Shown: positions 16,783-25,030 of the stretch, in pieces
Layout: every line of letters starts with the position of its first letter
How positions within the stretch are numbered: the first letter of the stretch is position 1
Assembly (NCBI GenBank): GCA_964651705.1
Contig: CAZYWZ010000005.1
Coordinates: 1-64,000, forward strand
DNA: 64,000 nucleotides
Direction of reading: 5' to 3'
Origin: JADLBR01 sp964651705
Lineage (GTDB): Bacteria; Verrucomicrobiota; Verrucomicrobiia; JADLBR01
Notes under the pieces: model-generated
What the model saw: only the letters and a program-made list of their open reading frames with translations
Databases searched by the model: none
What the model was told of the DNA's origin: nothing
Position numbers and translations under genes: made by a program

Positions 16783-17790
16783 TCACACCAGCTCTCTGGC
16801 GTGCGGGAACAGCGCCGGCGCGCCGCCGGTGTGCCAGAAGACCACGGTGTCGGAGCGGGTCAACTCGCCGGCACGGATCATGGCGATCAGCCCCGCCATC
16901 GCGCGCCCGGTGTAGACCGGATCTAGCAGGACACCCTCGGTCTCAGCGACCAGCCGAATCGCCCCGCGCTCCGCCTCGCCGACAACCCCATAGCCCCCGC
17001 CCAAGAACTCCTCGCGGAGGATCACATCGCGCGCCGAGAACTCCTGACCCAGCCCGATGAGTGCGGCCGTTTCCCTCGCGAGGCGCAGCACCCGTTCGCG
17101 CGGCGACTCTTCGCCGATGCCCTCCTTATCGATGCCGATGCCCACGAGTTGGAACGGCTGGCGATACGCGGCCCTGCCCACCATCAGCCCGGCGTGCGTC
17201 CCGCCCGAACTCGAGGGGAATATCACGTGCGTCGGCCGCGCGCCGAGGGCATCGGTCTGGCGGCACAATTCCCCGACGGCATCGACGAAGCCCGCCGCCC
17301 CAAGCGTCCCAGACCCGCCATAGGGGACAAGATATGGGCGCCCGCCGGCCCCAGCCAATCCCGCCGCGATCTCCGGGATCTTCTCGCCCTTGCGCAGCGG
17401 CCCCGTCCAATGGATCTCCGCCCCCAGCAACACATCGAGCAGCAGGTTGCCCCCCGGCACGACCGGCGCCTCGCCACCGAGCACCAGATGGCACCCGAGC
17501 CCGCACACCGCCGCCGCTGCCGCCGTCTGGCGGCAGTGATTCGACTGCGCCGCCCCACCGGTCACCAGCGTGTCGCAACCCCCCGCCAGCGCCTCGCCCA
17601 CGAAAAACTCCAGCTTCCGGACCTTGTTCCCTCCCAGCGCCAGCCCCGTGAGGTCATCGCGCTTCATCAGGATCCGCGGGCCGCCCAGCCGATCCGACAA
17701 CCGCCCCGCCTCCACCACCGGCGTCGGAAAAAATCCCAGCTGGCGGCGCGGCAGCCGATGGCAGAATCCCGGCGTCTCGTCACTCGGCAT
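16783..17790 (-). CDS. D-cysteine desulfhydrase / ACC deaminase family PLP enzyme
   Basis: This 335-residue protein belongs to the fold-type II PLP enzymes. 'TGLALGGNKVRKLEF' holds the PLP-binding lysine (K56), 'GGAAQSNHCRQTAAAA' is the family's substrate/phosphate loop, and 'PSSSGGTHAGLM' binds the cofactor phosphate. 'DPVYTGRAMAGLIAMI' and 'VVFWHTGGAPALF' match the C-terminal signatures of D-cysteine desulfhydrase and 1-aminocyclopropane-1-carboxylate deaminase. Most bacterial members of this type break D-cysteine to pyruvate, sulfide and ammonia; substrate choice cannot be settled from sequence. The ATG at 17790 gives the usual family length. The frame stays open upstream only because of palindromic DNA. 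No operon partner is evident. Confidence 0.88.
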   Translation of the reverse strand: MPSDETPGFCHRLPRRQLGFFPTPVVEAGRLSDRLGGPRILMKRDDLTGLALGGNKVRKLEFFVGEALAGGCDTLVTGGAAQSNHCRQTAAAAAVCGLGCHLVLGGEAPVVPGGNLLLDVLLGAEIHWTGPLRKGEKIPEIAAGLAGAGGRPYLVPYGGSGTLGAAGFVDAVGELCRQTDALGARPTHVIFPSSSGGTHAGLMVGRAAYRQPFQLVGIGIDKEGIGEESPRERVLRLARETAALIGLGQEFSARDVILREEFLGGGYGVVGEAERGAIRLVAETEGVLLDPVYTGRAMAGLIAMIRAGELTRSDTVVFWHTGGAPALFPHARELV

Positions 17791-17853
17791 CGTCGCCCCC
17801 CACTCTGCCCAACCGGACCAAGGCGGCCATCCGAAAATGTGCCCGGGTGCCAC

Positions 17854-17869
17854 GCCCCGCACGCGGGGC
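17854..17869. repeat. Small GC palindrome (GCCCCGC / GCGGGGC)
   Basis: Seven-base arms surround a two-base centre and are followed by CACCACCG. The same motif recurs at 14410, 18082 and 18210. It lies in the 548-bp gap 17791-18338, which holds only repeats. Confidence 0.5.
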
Positions 17870-17908
17870 ACCACCGCCGATGAAAATCCCGACCCTTCTC
17901 GCCGCGCC

Positions 17909-18048
17909 AAAGCGGTGCGAGGACGCCCCGCACTCCAAAGCGCTGCGCGCGAAACGCCGTGGCATTCCAAGATGTTGCCACCGCCCTGCGTTGTTGCCGC
18001 ATTTCGGCCGAAGGCCTGTGGAGTGCGGACCGTCCCCGGGCCGCTTTT
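17909..18048. repeat. Inverted pair of GGAGT-type palindromic units
   Basis: The left unit (17909-17936) reads on the minus strand from GGAGTGCGG to CCGCTTT. The right unit (18020-18048) reads on the plus strand from GGAGTGCGG to CCGCTTTT. Between them is about 83 bp of unique sequence. The same head-to-head structure occurs at 19844-19983. Confidence 0.65.
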
Positions 18049-18070
18049 GGCGGGCAATGGGGAATTTCGA

Positions 18071-18204
18071 GCTAGATTCCGTGCCCCGCACGCAGGGCAC
18101 CACCGGGGCGGAAAATGGTAGGCTGCGCCTTGGCGCACGCTGCCGAATCGACCGTCCGCGTGCGCCAAGGCGCAGCCTACATCGCGACCCAATTTTCGAG
18201 TCAG
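18071..18204. repeat. 134-bp dispersed repeat, copy 2 (contains a GTAG palindrome pair)
   Basis: This is the second copy of the block at 14399-14532, same length and orientation, with about six base differences. The GTAG...CTAC inverted repeat lies at 18118-18180. Some of the differences fall at positions that keep the pairing. Confidence 0.85.
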
Positions 18205-18209
18205 ATCCC

Positions 18210-18229
18210 GTGCCCCGCAGACGGGGCAC
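18210..18229. repeat. Small GC palindrome (GTGCCCC / GGGGCAC)
   Basis: Perfect 7-bp arms surround a six-base loop. It follows copy 2 of the 134-bp repeat directly and begins what looks like a third, diverged copy of that repeat's first half. Confidence 0.55.
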
Positions 18230-18245
18230 CGCCGGGGTAGAAAAT

Positions 18246-18296
18246 GTAGCCGAAGCCGCGAGGCTTTGGCGGCCAAACGCTGACGCGTTCGGCTAC
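18246..18296. repeat. Inverted pair of GTAG-type REP palindromes with GNNA loops
   Basis: GTAG at 18246-18249 and CTAC at 18293-18296 flank two 8-bp stems, each with one G:T-compatible mismatch. The left loop is GCGA and the right loop, read on the minus strand, is GTCA. It ends about 40 bp beyond the 3' end of the isomerase-fold gene. Confidence 0.72.
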
Positions 18297-18338
18297 GGGA
18301 AGCGATGCGGCAAATTTCGAGTCAGCGGCGGGGCGTTC

Positions 18339-19769
18339 TCACGCGTGGTGATACACCTCCCAGCCGAGGTATTTGGACAGGGCCTCCTTCGTGCCGGCGG
18401 CGATTCGGGAGGGGTTGACCGCGACGTGGTGCTCGAAGCCGTTCTCGCAGATGTGGGCGAGGAGGGCCTGGAAGCGTGGGATGCGGACGACGCCGAAGCC
18501 GCCGAAGGTCTTGAGCGGGTCATCGGTGAGGTCGCCCTCGCCGAGGTAGGCCCGGATCTTGCCCGCGGCGTCGTCGGTGCTGGCGCGGAGGTAGGTGAAG
18601 CCCCCGGCCCTGACGCGACCGACCACGGTGCCGTATGTGTTTTCCTTGCCGACGGTTCCCGCGATGATCTCCTGGTAGTCCATGGCGGGCGCGCCTTCGC
18701 CGGAGGAGACGAAGATGTCCTTGGGGAGGTTGGAGCAGTGGAAGATGACGCCCTTGTCGGGGTCGTCGCCATAGTTGTTGTTCCAATCGACGAGCGCGGA
18801 TGGGCGGCCGGAGCCCTGGACCATCGCGTACATGGCGACGGTGCCCATGATGTCGACCTCGCAGGCGGAGCTGAGTCCCATGTTGCTCATCATGCTCATG
18901 AGGGTGCAGGGGACGACCCCGAAGAACTCCTCCATGGCGGTCCAGCACTGGATCGCCGTCGCCCCCAGGCGCGTTTCCTTCATCCACTTGTCCACGGCGA
19001 CACCGAATTTCGCCATCTTCATCAGCGCGGGCGCGGGGATGGATTTTGCGGGTACGTAGGCGGTGATCTCCTTGAGCTTGGCCTGGACGGGTTTGTCGTC
19101 GTCTTTCATTTTACCGATCCAGCCGAAGAGCTCGAAGAGATCGAGGGTCTCGATGCTGATACCCGCAGACTCGAGGAGTTTCTCGCTATAGCGGACGGTG
19201 TTGAATGCGGTGGGTCGCGCGCCGAGCGCGCCGATGCGGAGGTTGCGGAGGCCGCGGACGACGCGGCACGTGACCGCGAAATCCTGGAGGTCCGAGGCGA
19301 GGCGGGGATCGTCGGGATCCATGGTGTGGAGTTGCGTGAGGGTGAAGGGGATGCCGTATTGGCGGAGGTTGTTGCAGACCGACATCTTGCCGCAGAAGCT
19401 GTCGCGGCGGTCGCGGATGGTCATGATCTTGGGCTCGTCGGCGAACGCGTGCACGAGGACGGGGACGCGGAGCCCCGACCATCGGATGGCGTTGGCCACG
19501 CCGCGCTCGTCGCCGAAGTTGGGCAGCGTGACGAGGATGCCGTCGATGTCGGCGGCGCGGCCCCTGAAGAGGTCGGCGCACTTCTGCGCGTCGTCCATCG
19601 ATTCGACCGCGCCGAATTTCGTGGCGTCGGTGGGGAGGATGACGGCGCCGATGCCGAGTTTCTCGAGCAGCGCGAGGATCTTCTTGCGTCCCGCGTCGCA
19701 GAGGTGGTCCGGGAAGAAGCCGCGGTTGCCGACGATGATGCCGAGGGTGATGGTGGTCTTGGTTTTCAT
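18339..19769 (-). CDS. L-fucose/L-arabinose isomerase-fold protein
   Basis: The 476-residue protein resembles the L-fucose/L-arabinose isomerase superfamily. It has an N-terminal Rossmann-like half ('VILPTDATKFGAVES', 'DIDGILVTLPNFGDER', 'VPVLVHAFADEP') and a C-terminal metal-binding half with 'SACEVDIMGTVAMYAM' and 'LVDWNNNYGDD', where Glu and Asp would bind the divalent metal. Enzymes of this fold interconvert aldoses and ketoses. This group is distant from the characterised FucI and AraA, so the substrate is open. The ATG at 19769 begins the conserved sequence; upstream DNA is repeat. The next gene on the same strand, upstream, is a secreted GH51 arabinofuranosidase, which suggests pentose or deoxyhexose metabolism. 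A repeat-containing gap separates the two, so a shared transcript is uncertain. Confidence 0.82.
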   Translation of the reverse strand: MKTKTTITLGIIVGNRGFFPDHLCDAGRKKILALLEKLGIGAVILPTDATKFGAVESMDDAQKCADLFRGRAADIDGILVTLPNFGDERGVANAIRWSGLRVPVLVHAFADEPKIMTIRDRRDSFCGKMSVCNNLRQYGIPFTLTQLHTMDPDDPRLASDLQDFAVTCRVVRGLRNLRIGALGARPTAFNTVRYSEKLLESAGISIETLDLFELFGWIGKMKDDDKPVQAKLKEITAYVPAKSIPAPALMKMAKFGVAVDKWMKETRLGATAIQCWTAMEEFFGVVPCTLMSMMSNMGLSSACEVDIMGTVAMYAMVQGSGRPSALVDWNNNYGDDPDKGVIFHCSNLPKDIFVSSGEGAPAMDYQEIIAGTVGKENTYGTVVGRVRAGGFTYLRASTDDAAGKIRAYLGEGDLTDDPLKTFGGFGVVRIPRFQALLAHICENGFEHHVAVNPSRIAAGTKEALSKYLGWEVYHHA

Positions 19770-19843
19770 GGGGTCAATATGGTTGTCTGATTCTTTGGTT
19801 TGCTTGCCGGTGGATGTGGGAGCGCCGTGGGGCGGGTGGGGAA

Positions 19844-19983
19844 AAAGCGGTGCGAGGACGCACCGCACTCCAAAGCGCGTTGTGCGAAATGGGGCATGGT
19901 GCTGGGACGAAGACGGGGTCGATGGATGCCGAACGATTTCGGCCGCAGGCCTTTGGAGTGCGGCGGGTCCCCACGCCGCTTTT
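19844..19983. repeat. Inverted pair of GGAGT-type palindromic units
   Basis: The left unit (19844-19871), read on the minus strand, runs from GGAGTGCGGTGCG to CCGCTTT and contains a perfect 8-bp hairpin. The right unit (19955-19983) runs from GGAGTGCGGCG to GCCGCTTTT. It fills most of the gap 19770-20013. Confidence 0.68.
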
Positions 19984-20013
19984 CCGCGCGACCAGGAGAT
20001 TTCGCAGTAGGCG

Positions 20014-21570
20014 TCACGGTTCGATCTCGAGCGCCACGACGGATTTTGGCGGGAGGGTGGCCGAGAAGCCCTTTTCGGAAGGTCTGGCGTCCTCGAACGG
20101 GGCGGGTTTGACGCGCTCGGGTTGGTCGAAGGTGTTGTGGGCGGTGATCTCGGGCGCGGTGAGGACGCGGCCGGAGATGCGGGAGGCCTTCGTGCCGCGG
20201 AGTTCGCAGTCGATGGGCGCGGGCCTGTTGGGATCGAGGTTGCAGAGGGTCACGTGGATCTTCCCGGAGCCGTCGCGGGAGGCGGAGGCGTTTACGGAGG
20301 GGATCTTGTCCGGGCCCATCGCGTAGTCGGCGCAGGTCAGCTCGTCGGGGAGCCATGTCGCGTCGTGGTGGGGGACGAACATCTCGAAGACGTGGTACGT
20401 CGGGGTCAGGAGCATCTTCTCCTTGTCCGTGAGGATCATGGCCTGGAGGACGTTGATCGTCTGGGCGATGTTGGCCATGCGGACGCGGTCGCAGTGGCGG
20501 TTGAAGATGTTCAGCGTGAGTCCGGCGACCAGGGCATCGCGGAGGCTGTTCTGCTGGTAGAGGAATCGGGGGTTCGTGTCCGGCTCGACCGCGTGCCACG
20601 CGCCCCATTCGTCCACGATCAGGGCGATCTTCTTCTGCGGGTCGAAGCGATCCATGATCTCGGAGTGCTTGGCGACAAGCTCCTCCATGCGCAGGGCGGT
20701 CTTCAGCTGGTGGAACCAGTCGCCCTCGTCAAACTCGGTCGCGGAGCGGCTGTTCTTTCCCGTGCCGCAATAGAAGTGGAGGGCGAGCCCATTCATGCGC
20801 TTGGTGCAGCGCCCCATGAGGACCTCCGTCCAGTGGTAATCATCGCGGTTTGGGCCGCAGGCGATTTTGTAGATCTGGTTTCCGGCGAAGTTGCGGACGT
20901 AGGTGGCGTAGCGGAGGTATTGGTCGGCATAGTATTCGGCGGACATGTTGCCGCCGCAGCCCCAATTCTCATTGCCGACGCCGAAGTATTTCAGTTTCCA
21001 TGGTTCGGCGCGGCCATTGGCCTTGCGGAGCTCCGCCATGGGGCTGACGCCGTCGAACGTGATGTATTCGACCCACTGCTGCATCTCGAGGACGGCGCCG
21101 CTGCCGACGTTGCCGCAGATGTAGGGCTCGCAGCCGAGCTGGGCGCAGAGGTCGAGGAACTCGTGGGTGCCGAAATGGTTGTTCTCGGTGACCCCGCCCC
21201 AGTGCGTGTTGATCATGGTGGGGCGCGCCTCCTTCGGGCCGATGCCATCCTTCCAGTGATACTCGTCGGCGAAGCAACCGCCGGGCCAGCGCAGCACGGG
21301 GATCTTTATGCCCTTGAGCGCCGCGACCACGTCGTTGCGGATACCGCGGGTGTTCGGGATGGGGCTGCCCTCGCCGACCCAGATGCCCTCGTAGATGCAG
21401 CGGCCGAGGTGTTCGGCGAAGTGGCCGTAGATGTTGCGATCGATCTTCGCCTTGCCGCGGTCGGCATGGATGACGAGGCGGTTCTGGGCTGGGGGGGCGT
21501 CGGCGGCGGGTGATGGGGAGAGAGAGGGGAGGAAGAGGCAGAGGCAGAGGAAGAGGGCGTGCGGTCTCAT
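20014..21570 (-). CDS. Secreted GH51 alpha-L-arabinofuranosidase
   Basis: The 518-residue protein starts with a signal peptide (MRPHALFLCLCLFLPSLSPS...AADA). The GH51 barrel follows: 'IDRNIYGHFAEHLGRCIYEG', 'VLRWPGGCFADEYHWKDGIG', the acid/base glutamate in 'GVGNENWGCGG' (near residue 202) and the nucleophile in 'IVDEWGAWH' (near 320), then a C-terminal beta-sandwich. These enzymes remove arabinofuranosyl side chains from arabinan or arabinoxylan. The ATG at 21570 has a good ribosome-binding site (AAGGAG) and follows a repeat-rich divergent promoter region shared with the heparinase-type gene. A weak TTGCCC/TATCTT promoter can be drawn at 21621-21648 on the minus strand. The neighbouring genes support polysaccharide breakdown. 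Confidence 0.93.
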   Translation of the reverse strand: MRPHALFLCLCLFLPSLSPSPAADAPPAQNRLVIHADRGKAKIDRNIYGHFAEHLGRCIYEGIWVGEGSPIPNTRGIRNDVVAALKGIKIPVLRWPGGCFADEYHWKDGIGPKEARPTMINTHWGGVTENNHFGTHEFLDLCAQLGCEPYICGNVGSGAVLEMQQWVEYITFDGVSPMAELRKANGRAEPWKLKYFGVGNENWGCGGNMSAEYYADQYLRYATYVRNFAGNQIYKIACGPNRDDYHWTEVLMGRCTKRMNGLALHFYCGTGKNSRSATEFDEGDWFHQLKTALRMEELVAKHSEIMDRFDPQKKIALIVDEWGAWHAVEPDTNPRFLYQQNSLRDALVAGLTLNIFNRHCDRVRMANIAQTINVLQAMILTDKEKMLLTPTYHVFEMFVPHHDATWLPDELTCADYAMGPDKIPSVNASASRDGSGKIHVTLCNLDPNRPAPIDCELRGTKASRISGRVLTAPEITAHNTFDQPERVKPAPFEDARPSEKGFSATLPPKSVVALEIEP

Positions 21571-21649
21571 GGGGGTTCTCCTTACTTTGCGTTTTTGGCG
21601 GGCGGGGTCACTCGGTGAGAAAGATAGGGCTTCAAATGTTGTGGGCAAC

Positions 21650-21681
21650 GCCAGTTTGCGCACAAAGATCGCCAATTTGCG
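21650..21681. promoter_or_regulatory. Direct repeat GCCARTTTGCG spaced by two helical turns, possible operator
   Basis: GCCAGTTTGCG at 21650-21660 and GCCAATTTGCG at 21671-21681 are 21 bp apart in the divergent region 21571-21892, between the arabinofuranosidase and lyase genes. The spacing places both on one face of the helix. No cognate regulator is encoded nearby. The rest of the region is the REP pair at 21758-21827 plus unremarkable sequence. Confidence 0.3.
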
Positions 21682-21757
21682 AATTTTGGCGGAACGCGAT
21701 CGCGGTCGGAAGCCGACTGACGAGGATGCGGGTCCGCTGCAGGCGGGGTGGAGGAGC

Positions 21758-21827
21758 GTAGCCCATCTGGTGACAGATGGGTTCGGGCGCCCGGCCCGCG
21801 CGTCCACGGTCTGGCGACCGTGGCTAC
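21758..21827. repeat. Inverted pair of GTAG-type REP palindromes (BIME-like)
   Basis: GTAG at 21758-21761 is followed by perfect 8-bp arms with a GTGA loop. CTAC at 21824-21827 closes a second perfect 8-bp stem whose minus-strand loop is GCCA. It lies 66 bp upstream of the heparinase-type gene, so it would be in or near its 5' leader. Confidence 0.78.
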
Positions 21828-21892
21828 GTCTGGAGTCCATACAAAACCTGGCTGGACATCCGGGGTGGGGCGTTGAGAGTCACGCCTTGAAG

Positions 21893-24800
21893 ATGTCGTG
21901 TTTCGCGATACCCGGCGGTATGGTTTCGTGCGCCGTTTGGCTCTTGGGCTGGGTCTTGCTGGCGTTGGGGTTTCCGCAACCCAGTCATTGCGCGCCGGGC
22001 GCCGGGCCATCCCCCCTTGTGATCTGGGATTGCGAGTCGGCGGCGGCCAAGTCCGGGCTGGAGGTGGTGCCATCGGGCGCAAAGGCGGGGAGGGCCGCGG
22101 TGCGGTGGCGGAATCATCTGGCCAATCCATCGTTTTCCGTGCCGGGCGTGCCGAAGGATTGGACGGGGTACCACGAGCTTCGTTTCTGGCTCCATAACGC
22201 CAAGCCGGTGCCGGCGCGCATCGCGGTAATCGTGGGTTCGGAGAATCCTTCGACGAATGGCGGGGATTATTGGGGGTATCAGATCGCGCTGAATTTTTCT
22301 GGGTGGAAGCGGATCGTGCTGCCGATTGGGGAGAAAGGGGGAACCCGGTCGCCGCGCGGATGGGATCAGGTCGATGGGATCAGCCTGCGGGCATCCGGTT
22401 GGGGCAACGAGCCGCACCCGGAGGCGGAGGTGTGCCTGGATCAGTTTGAACTGGTGGTGAACCCGCCGCGGCCTGGGCCGGAGATCGGGGATGCCGAGTT
22501 TTTCTCGCTGTTGGATTTGGATCGGCCCGATCTCGCGGAGGTGAAGGCGGCGGTGGGCGGCGGCGATTTGGGCGTGGCGAAGGAGGCGATGCTGCGACAC
22601 ATGCGGGAGCGGGCGACGCCGAAGTGGTGGTTTGACTGGCGGGATCGTGTTGCGGGGGTGAAGCCCGTCGTTGGCGGCAGCGAGGGGTGGGACTATTACG
22701 GCTCGGGGATCACGATCGATTTCGAGGGGTGGAAGCGGTTCACGATCCCGCTGGACACGTTCAAGAGGGCGCGAAAGCCGATCGGCTGGCACCATATCAA
22801 CAAGATCTCGTTTTCCGCGACATATGGGGGCAGGGAGCCCAGGCCCGGGGCGCGCCTGGCGCTCGATGACATCCGGCTCGTGGGCGCCGAACCGAGGTTG
22901 CTGGCCGATTTCGAGGGCGCGGATGGGGCGGAGGCGTGGCGGGGGCTGAGCCCGAGTGATGAGGTGGCCCAATCTGGGAAGCGGTCTGGGCTGTGGGCAG
23001 ACCTGCGGGATGGCGTCGCGGGCGAGTCCATCCCCACGGACTGGACCCCGTGGGCGGCGCTGGATTTCTGGGTCTGGTCGGCCAAGGCGACCGGCGACCG
23101 GATCATGATCATCTGCGAGTCCGAGACCCCGGATGTCAGCGCGGCGGATGCGGTGTGCCGCCACATGCACGGGGGCTATTTTCTGGGGGAGAGGATCAAC
23201 TGGCAGGCGAACAAATTGCCGCCCGACGATCCGGCATTCACGCGCGAGTGGACCTATGGGCTAAACCGCTTTCCGGGATGGAACGCGCTGGGCGACGCCT
23301 ACTGGAAGACGGGGGATGAGAAATACGCCAGGGAATGGATCGCGCAGATGCGGGCCTGGATCGAGGATAATCCCTATCCGCGTTATTCCACGGGCAATGA
23401 CACACTAACGTGGCGGACGATCGAGGCCGGGATACGGACATCGGCGGCGTGGCCGAACGCGCTGTACCGGTTTCTCGGATCGCCGTCGCTGACGGCGGAT
23501 GACCTCGTGATGTTCCTGAAATCCTGGATCGAGCATGCGCGTCACCTGATGCGGATCACGGTCGAGCATCCGGAGCACGGCGGCAACTGGGTGACCATGG
23601 AATGCAACGGGCTGGGCCACCTGGGCATCCTGTTGCCCGAGTGCCGGGATGCGCCGCTCTGGCGAACGACCGCGATCGACCGTCTGACGGAGGAGTTGGA
23701 CCGGCAGGTGTATCCCGACGGGGCGCAGAAGGAGCTGACCACCGGATACCATCAGGTGTCGCGGAGGAACTTCGTGGAATTGCTGAAGCTGGCGCGCCTG
23801 AACGGGGTGGAGATGCCGCCGGGCTATCTGGGGCTGCTGGAGCGGATGTACGATTACAACCTGAAGGTCATGATGCCGGACGGACTCCTGCCGCCGCTGA
23901 ACGACGCGGGTCTCACGGCGGTTCGGGAGTCGATGCGCGAGGGCGTGGAACTTTTCGGGCGGCAGGATTTTCTCTGGGCGGCGACGCGCGGCGCGGAGGG
24001 GCACGGGCCGACAAATACCTCGGTCGCCTTGCCCTATGCGGGCTGGTACATCATGCGGTCGGGATGGGGGATGGAGGACAAGTACCTGCACTTCGAGGCG
24101 GGTCCTTTCGGCATCGGCCACCAGCACGAGGACAAGCTCACGCTCTTCATCTGGGCGATGGGGCGAACGCTGCTCACCGAGGGCGGGACTTTCTCCTACG
24201 ACCAGAGCAAGTGGCGCCGCCACGTCCTGGGCACGTGGTCCCACAACACGGTGCTGGTGGACGGGCAGGAGCAGCGCCGCAGGGGGCTGAAGGCGACGTA
24301 CGAAACCGCGGCGCCGTGCGATAACCTGTGGGTCAGCGCGGCGGAGTTCGACGCCGCCGATGGCGTGTACGACGATGGCTATGGGCCGAAGCGCGATGTC
24401 CGGGTCAAGCACCACCGGACGGTGATCTTCGTGAGGCCCGATTATTGGGTTGTGGTCGACCGGCTCGCGGGCGATGGCGGGCACGGGTACGACATCCTCT
24501 GGCACCTAGACGCGGATGATGCGGCACACGATTCCGCGACCGCCGCGGCGTGGGGCACGGATCCGGGCGTGGCGAACCTGCTTGTCGTGCCGGCGCGGCG
24601 GGACGGGCTTTCGCTCGAGATCGTCAAGGGACGCGAGGATCCCGTCCTCGGCTGGGGGTTGGTGTCGCGGCGCAAGCCGCGCCCGTGCCTGAACTATCGG
24701 GTCCGGGCCGAGGGGCCGGTGACGCTGGCGTGGGCGCTGGTGCCATTCCGGGGCGAGCGGCCAGCGGTTGATGTGAAGCCGTCGGCGCAGAGCGATGGAG

Positions 24801-24916
24801 ATTCCGTGGTGGTGACAGGGCCATGGGGCGTGGACACGGTGCGGCCCGGGAGGCGTGGCGAGGCGGGATCCGTGAGCGTGCGGCGTTCGGCGAAGGGATC
24901 TGGGGACGTGGACTGA
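21893..24916 (+). CDS. Exported heparinase II/III-type polysaccharide lyase with inserted carbohydrate-binding-like modules
   Basis: The 1007-residue protein opens with a signal sequence (hydrophobic 'CAVWLLGWVLLALGF'). A beta-sandwich module ('GYHELRFWLHN'...'FSGWKRIVLPIGEK') comes next, then the start of a heparinase N-terminal alpha domain ('LRHMRERATPKWWFDW'). That domain is interrupted at about 22665-23135 by more module sequence, and resumes at 'ADAVCRHMHGGYFLGE', continuing with 'LTWRTIEAGIRTSAAWP'. The C-terminal heparinase II/III beta domain has 'YIMRSGWG', 'FGIGHQHEDKLTL' and 'SHNTVLVDGQEQ', where His and Tyr residues of the family act in beta-elimination. The target is likely a uronate-containing polysaccharide; family members cut heparin, alginate or related glycans. 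An in-frame ATG at 21920 is an alternative start. It runs divergently from the arabinofuranosidase. Confidence 0.87.
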   Translation: MSCFAIPGGMVSCAVWLLGWVLLALGFPQPSHCAPGAGPSPLVIWDCESAAAKSGLEVVPSGAKAGRAAVRWRNHLANPSFSVPGVPKDWTGYHELRFWLHNAKPVPARIAVIVGSENPSTNGGDYWGYQIALNFSGWKRIVLPIGEKGGTRSPRGWDQVDGISLRASGWGNEPHPEAEVCLDQFELVVNPPRPGPEIGDAEFFSLLDLDRPDLAEVKAAVGGGDLGVAKEAMLRHMRERATPKWWFDWRDRVAGVKPVVGGSEGWDYYGSGITIDFEGWKRFTIPLDTFKRARKPIGWHHINKISFSATYGGREPRPGARLALDDIRLVGAEPRLLADFEGADGAEAWRGLSPSDEVAQSGKRSGLWADLRDGVAGESIPTDWTPWAALDFWVWSAKATGDRIMIICESETPDVSAADAVCRHMHGGYFLGERINWQANKLPPDDPAFTREWTYGLNRFPGWNALGDAYWKTGDEKYAREWIAQMRAWIEDNPYPRYSTGNDTLTWRTIEAGIRTSAAWPNALYRFLGSPSLTADDLVMFLKSWIEHARHLMRITVEHPEHGGNWVTMECNGLGHLGILLPECRDAPLWRTTAIDRLTEELDRQVYPDGAQKELTTGYHQVSRRNFVELLKLARLNGVEMPPGYLGLLERMYDYNLKVMMPDGLLPPLNDAGLTAVRESMREGVELFGRQDFLWAATRGAEGHGPTNTSVALPYAGWYIMRSGWGMEDKYLHFEAGPFGIGHQHEDKLTLFIWAMGRTLLTEGGTFSYDQSKWRRHVLGTWSHNTVLVDGQEQRRRGLKATYETAAPCDNLWVSAAEFDAADGVYDDGYGPKRDVRVKHHRTVIFVRPDYWVVVDRLAGDGGHGYDILWHLDADDAAHDSATAAAWGTDPGVANLLVVPARRDGLSLEIVKGREDPVLGWGLVSRRKPRPCLNYRVRAEGPVTLAWALVPFRGERPAVDVKPSAQSDGDSVVVTGPWGVDTVRPGRRGEAGSVSVRRSAKGSGDVD

Positions 24917-25030
24917 ACGCGGTCGTCGCCCCCTGACTTGTCGAGCTTTTGATGGCCCCACCTGACGCATTAACCAATTCGAATCTTCTGGCCCCGTCGG
25001 AGGTGGCGCGGTAGAGCCAATGCGCGAGTT

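Noticed and set aside
16783..18276. A longer N-terminus for the D-cysteine desulfhydrase-like enzyme
   Set aside because: The extension is translated from palindromic repeats and has no family similarity. The ATG at 17790 gives the normal length.
17849..18296. CRISPR-like array of short repeats
   Set aside because: The repeats are inverted, of several kinds and unevenly spaced, without uniform spacers, and no cas gene is near.
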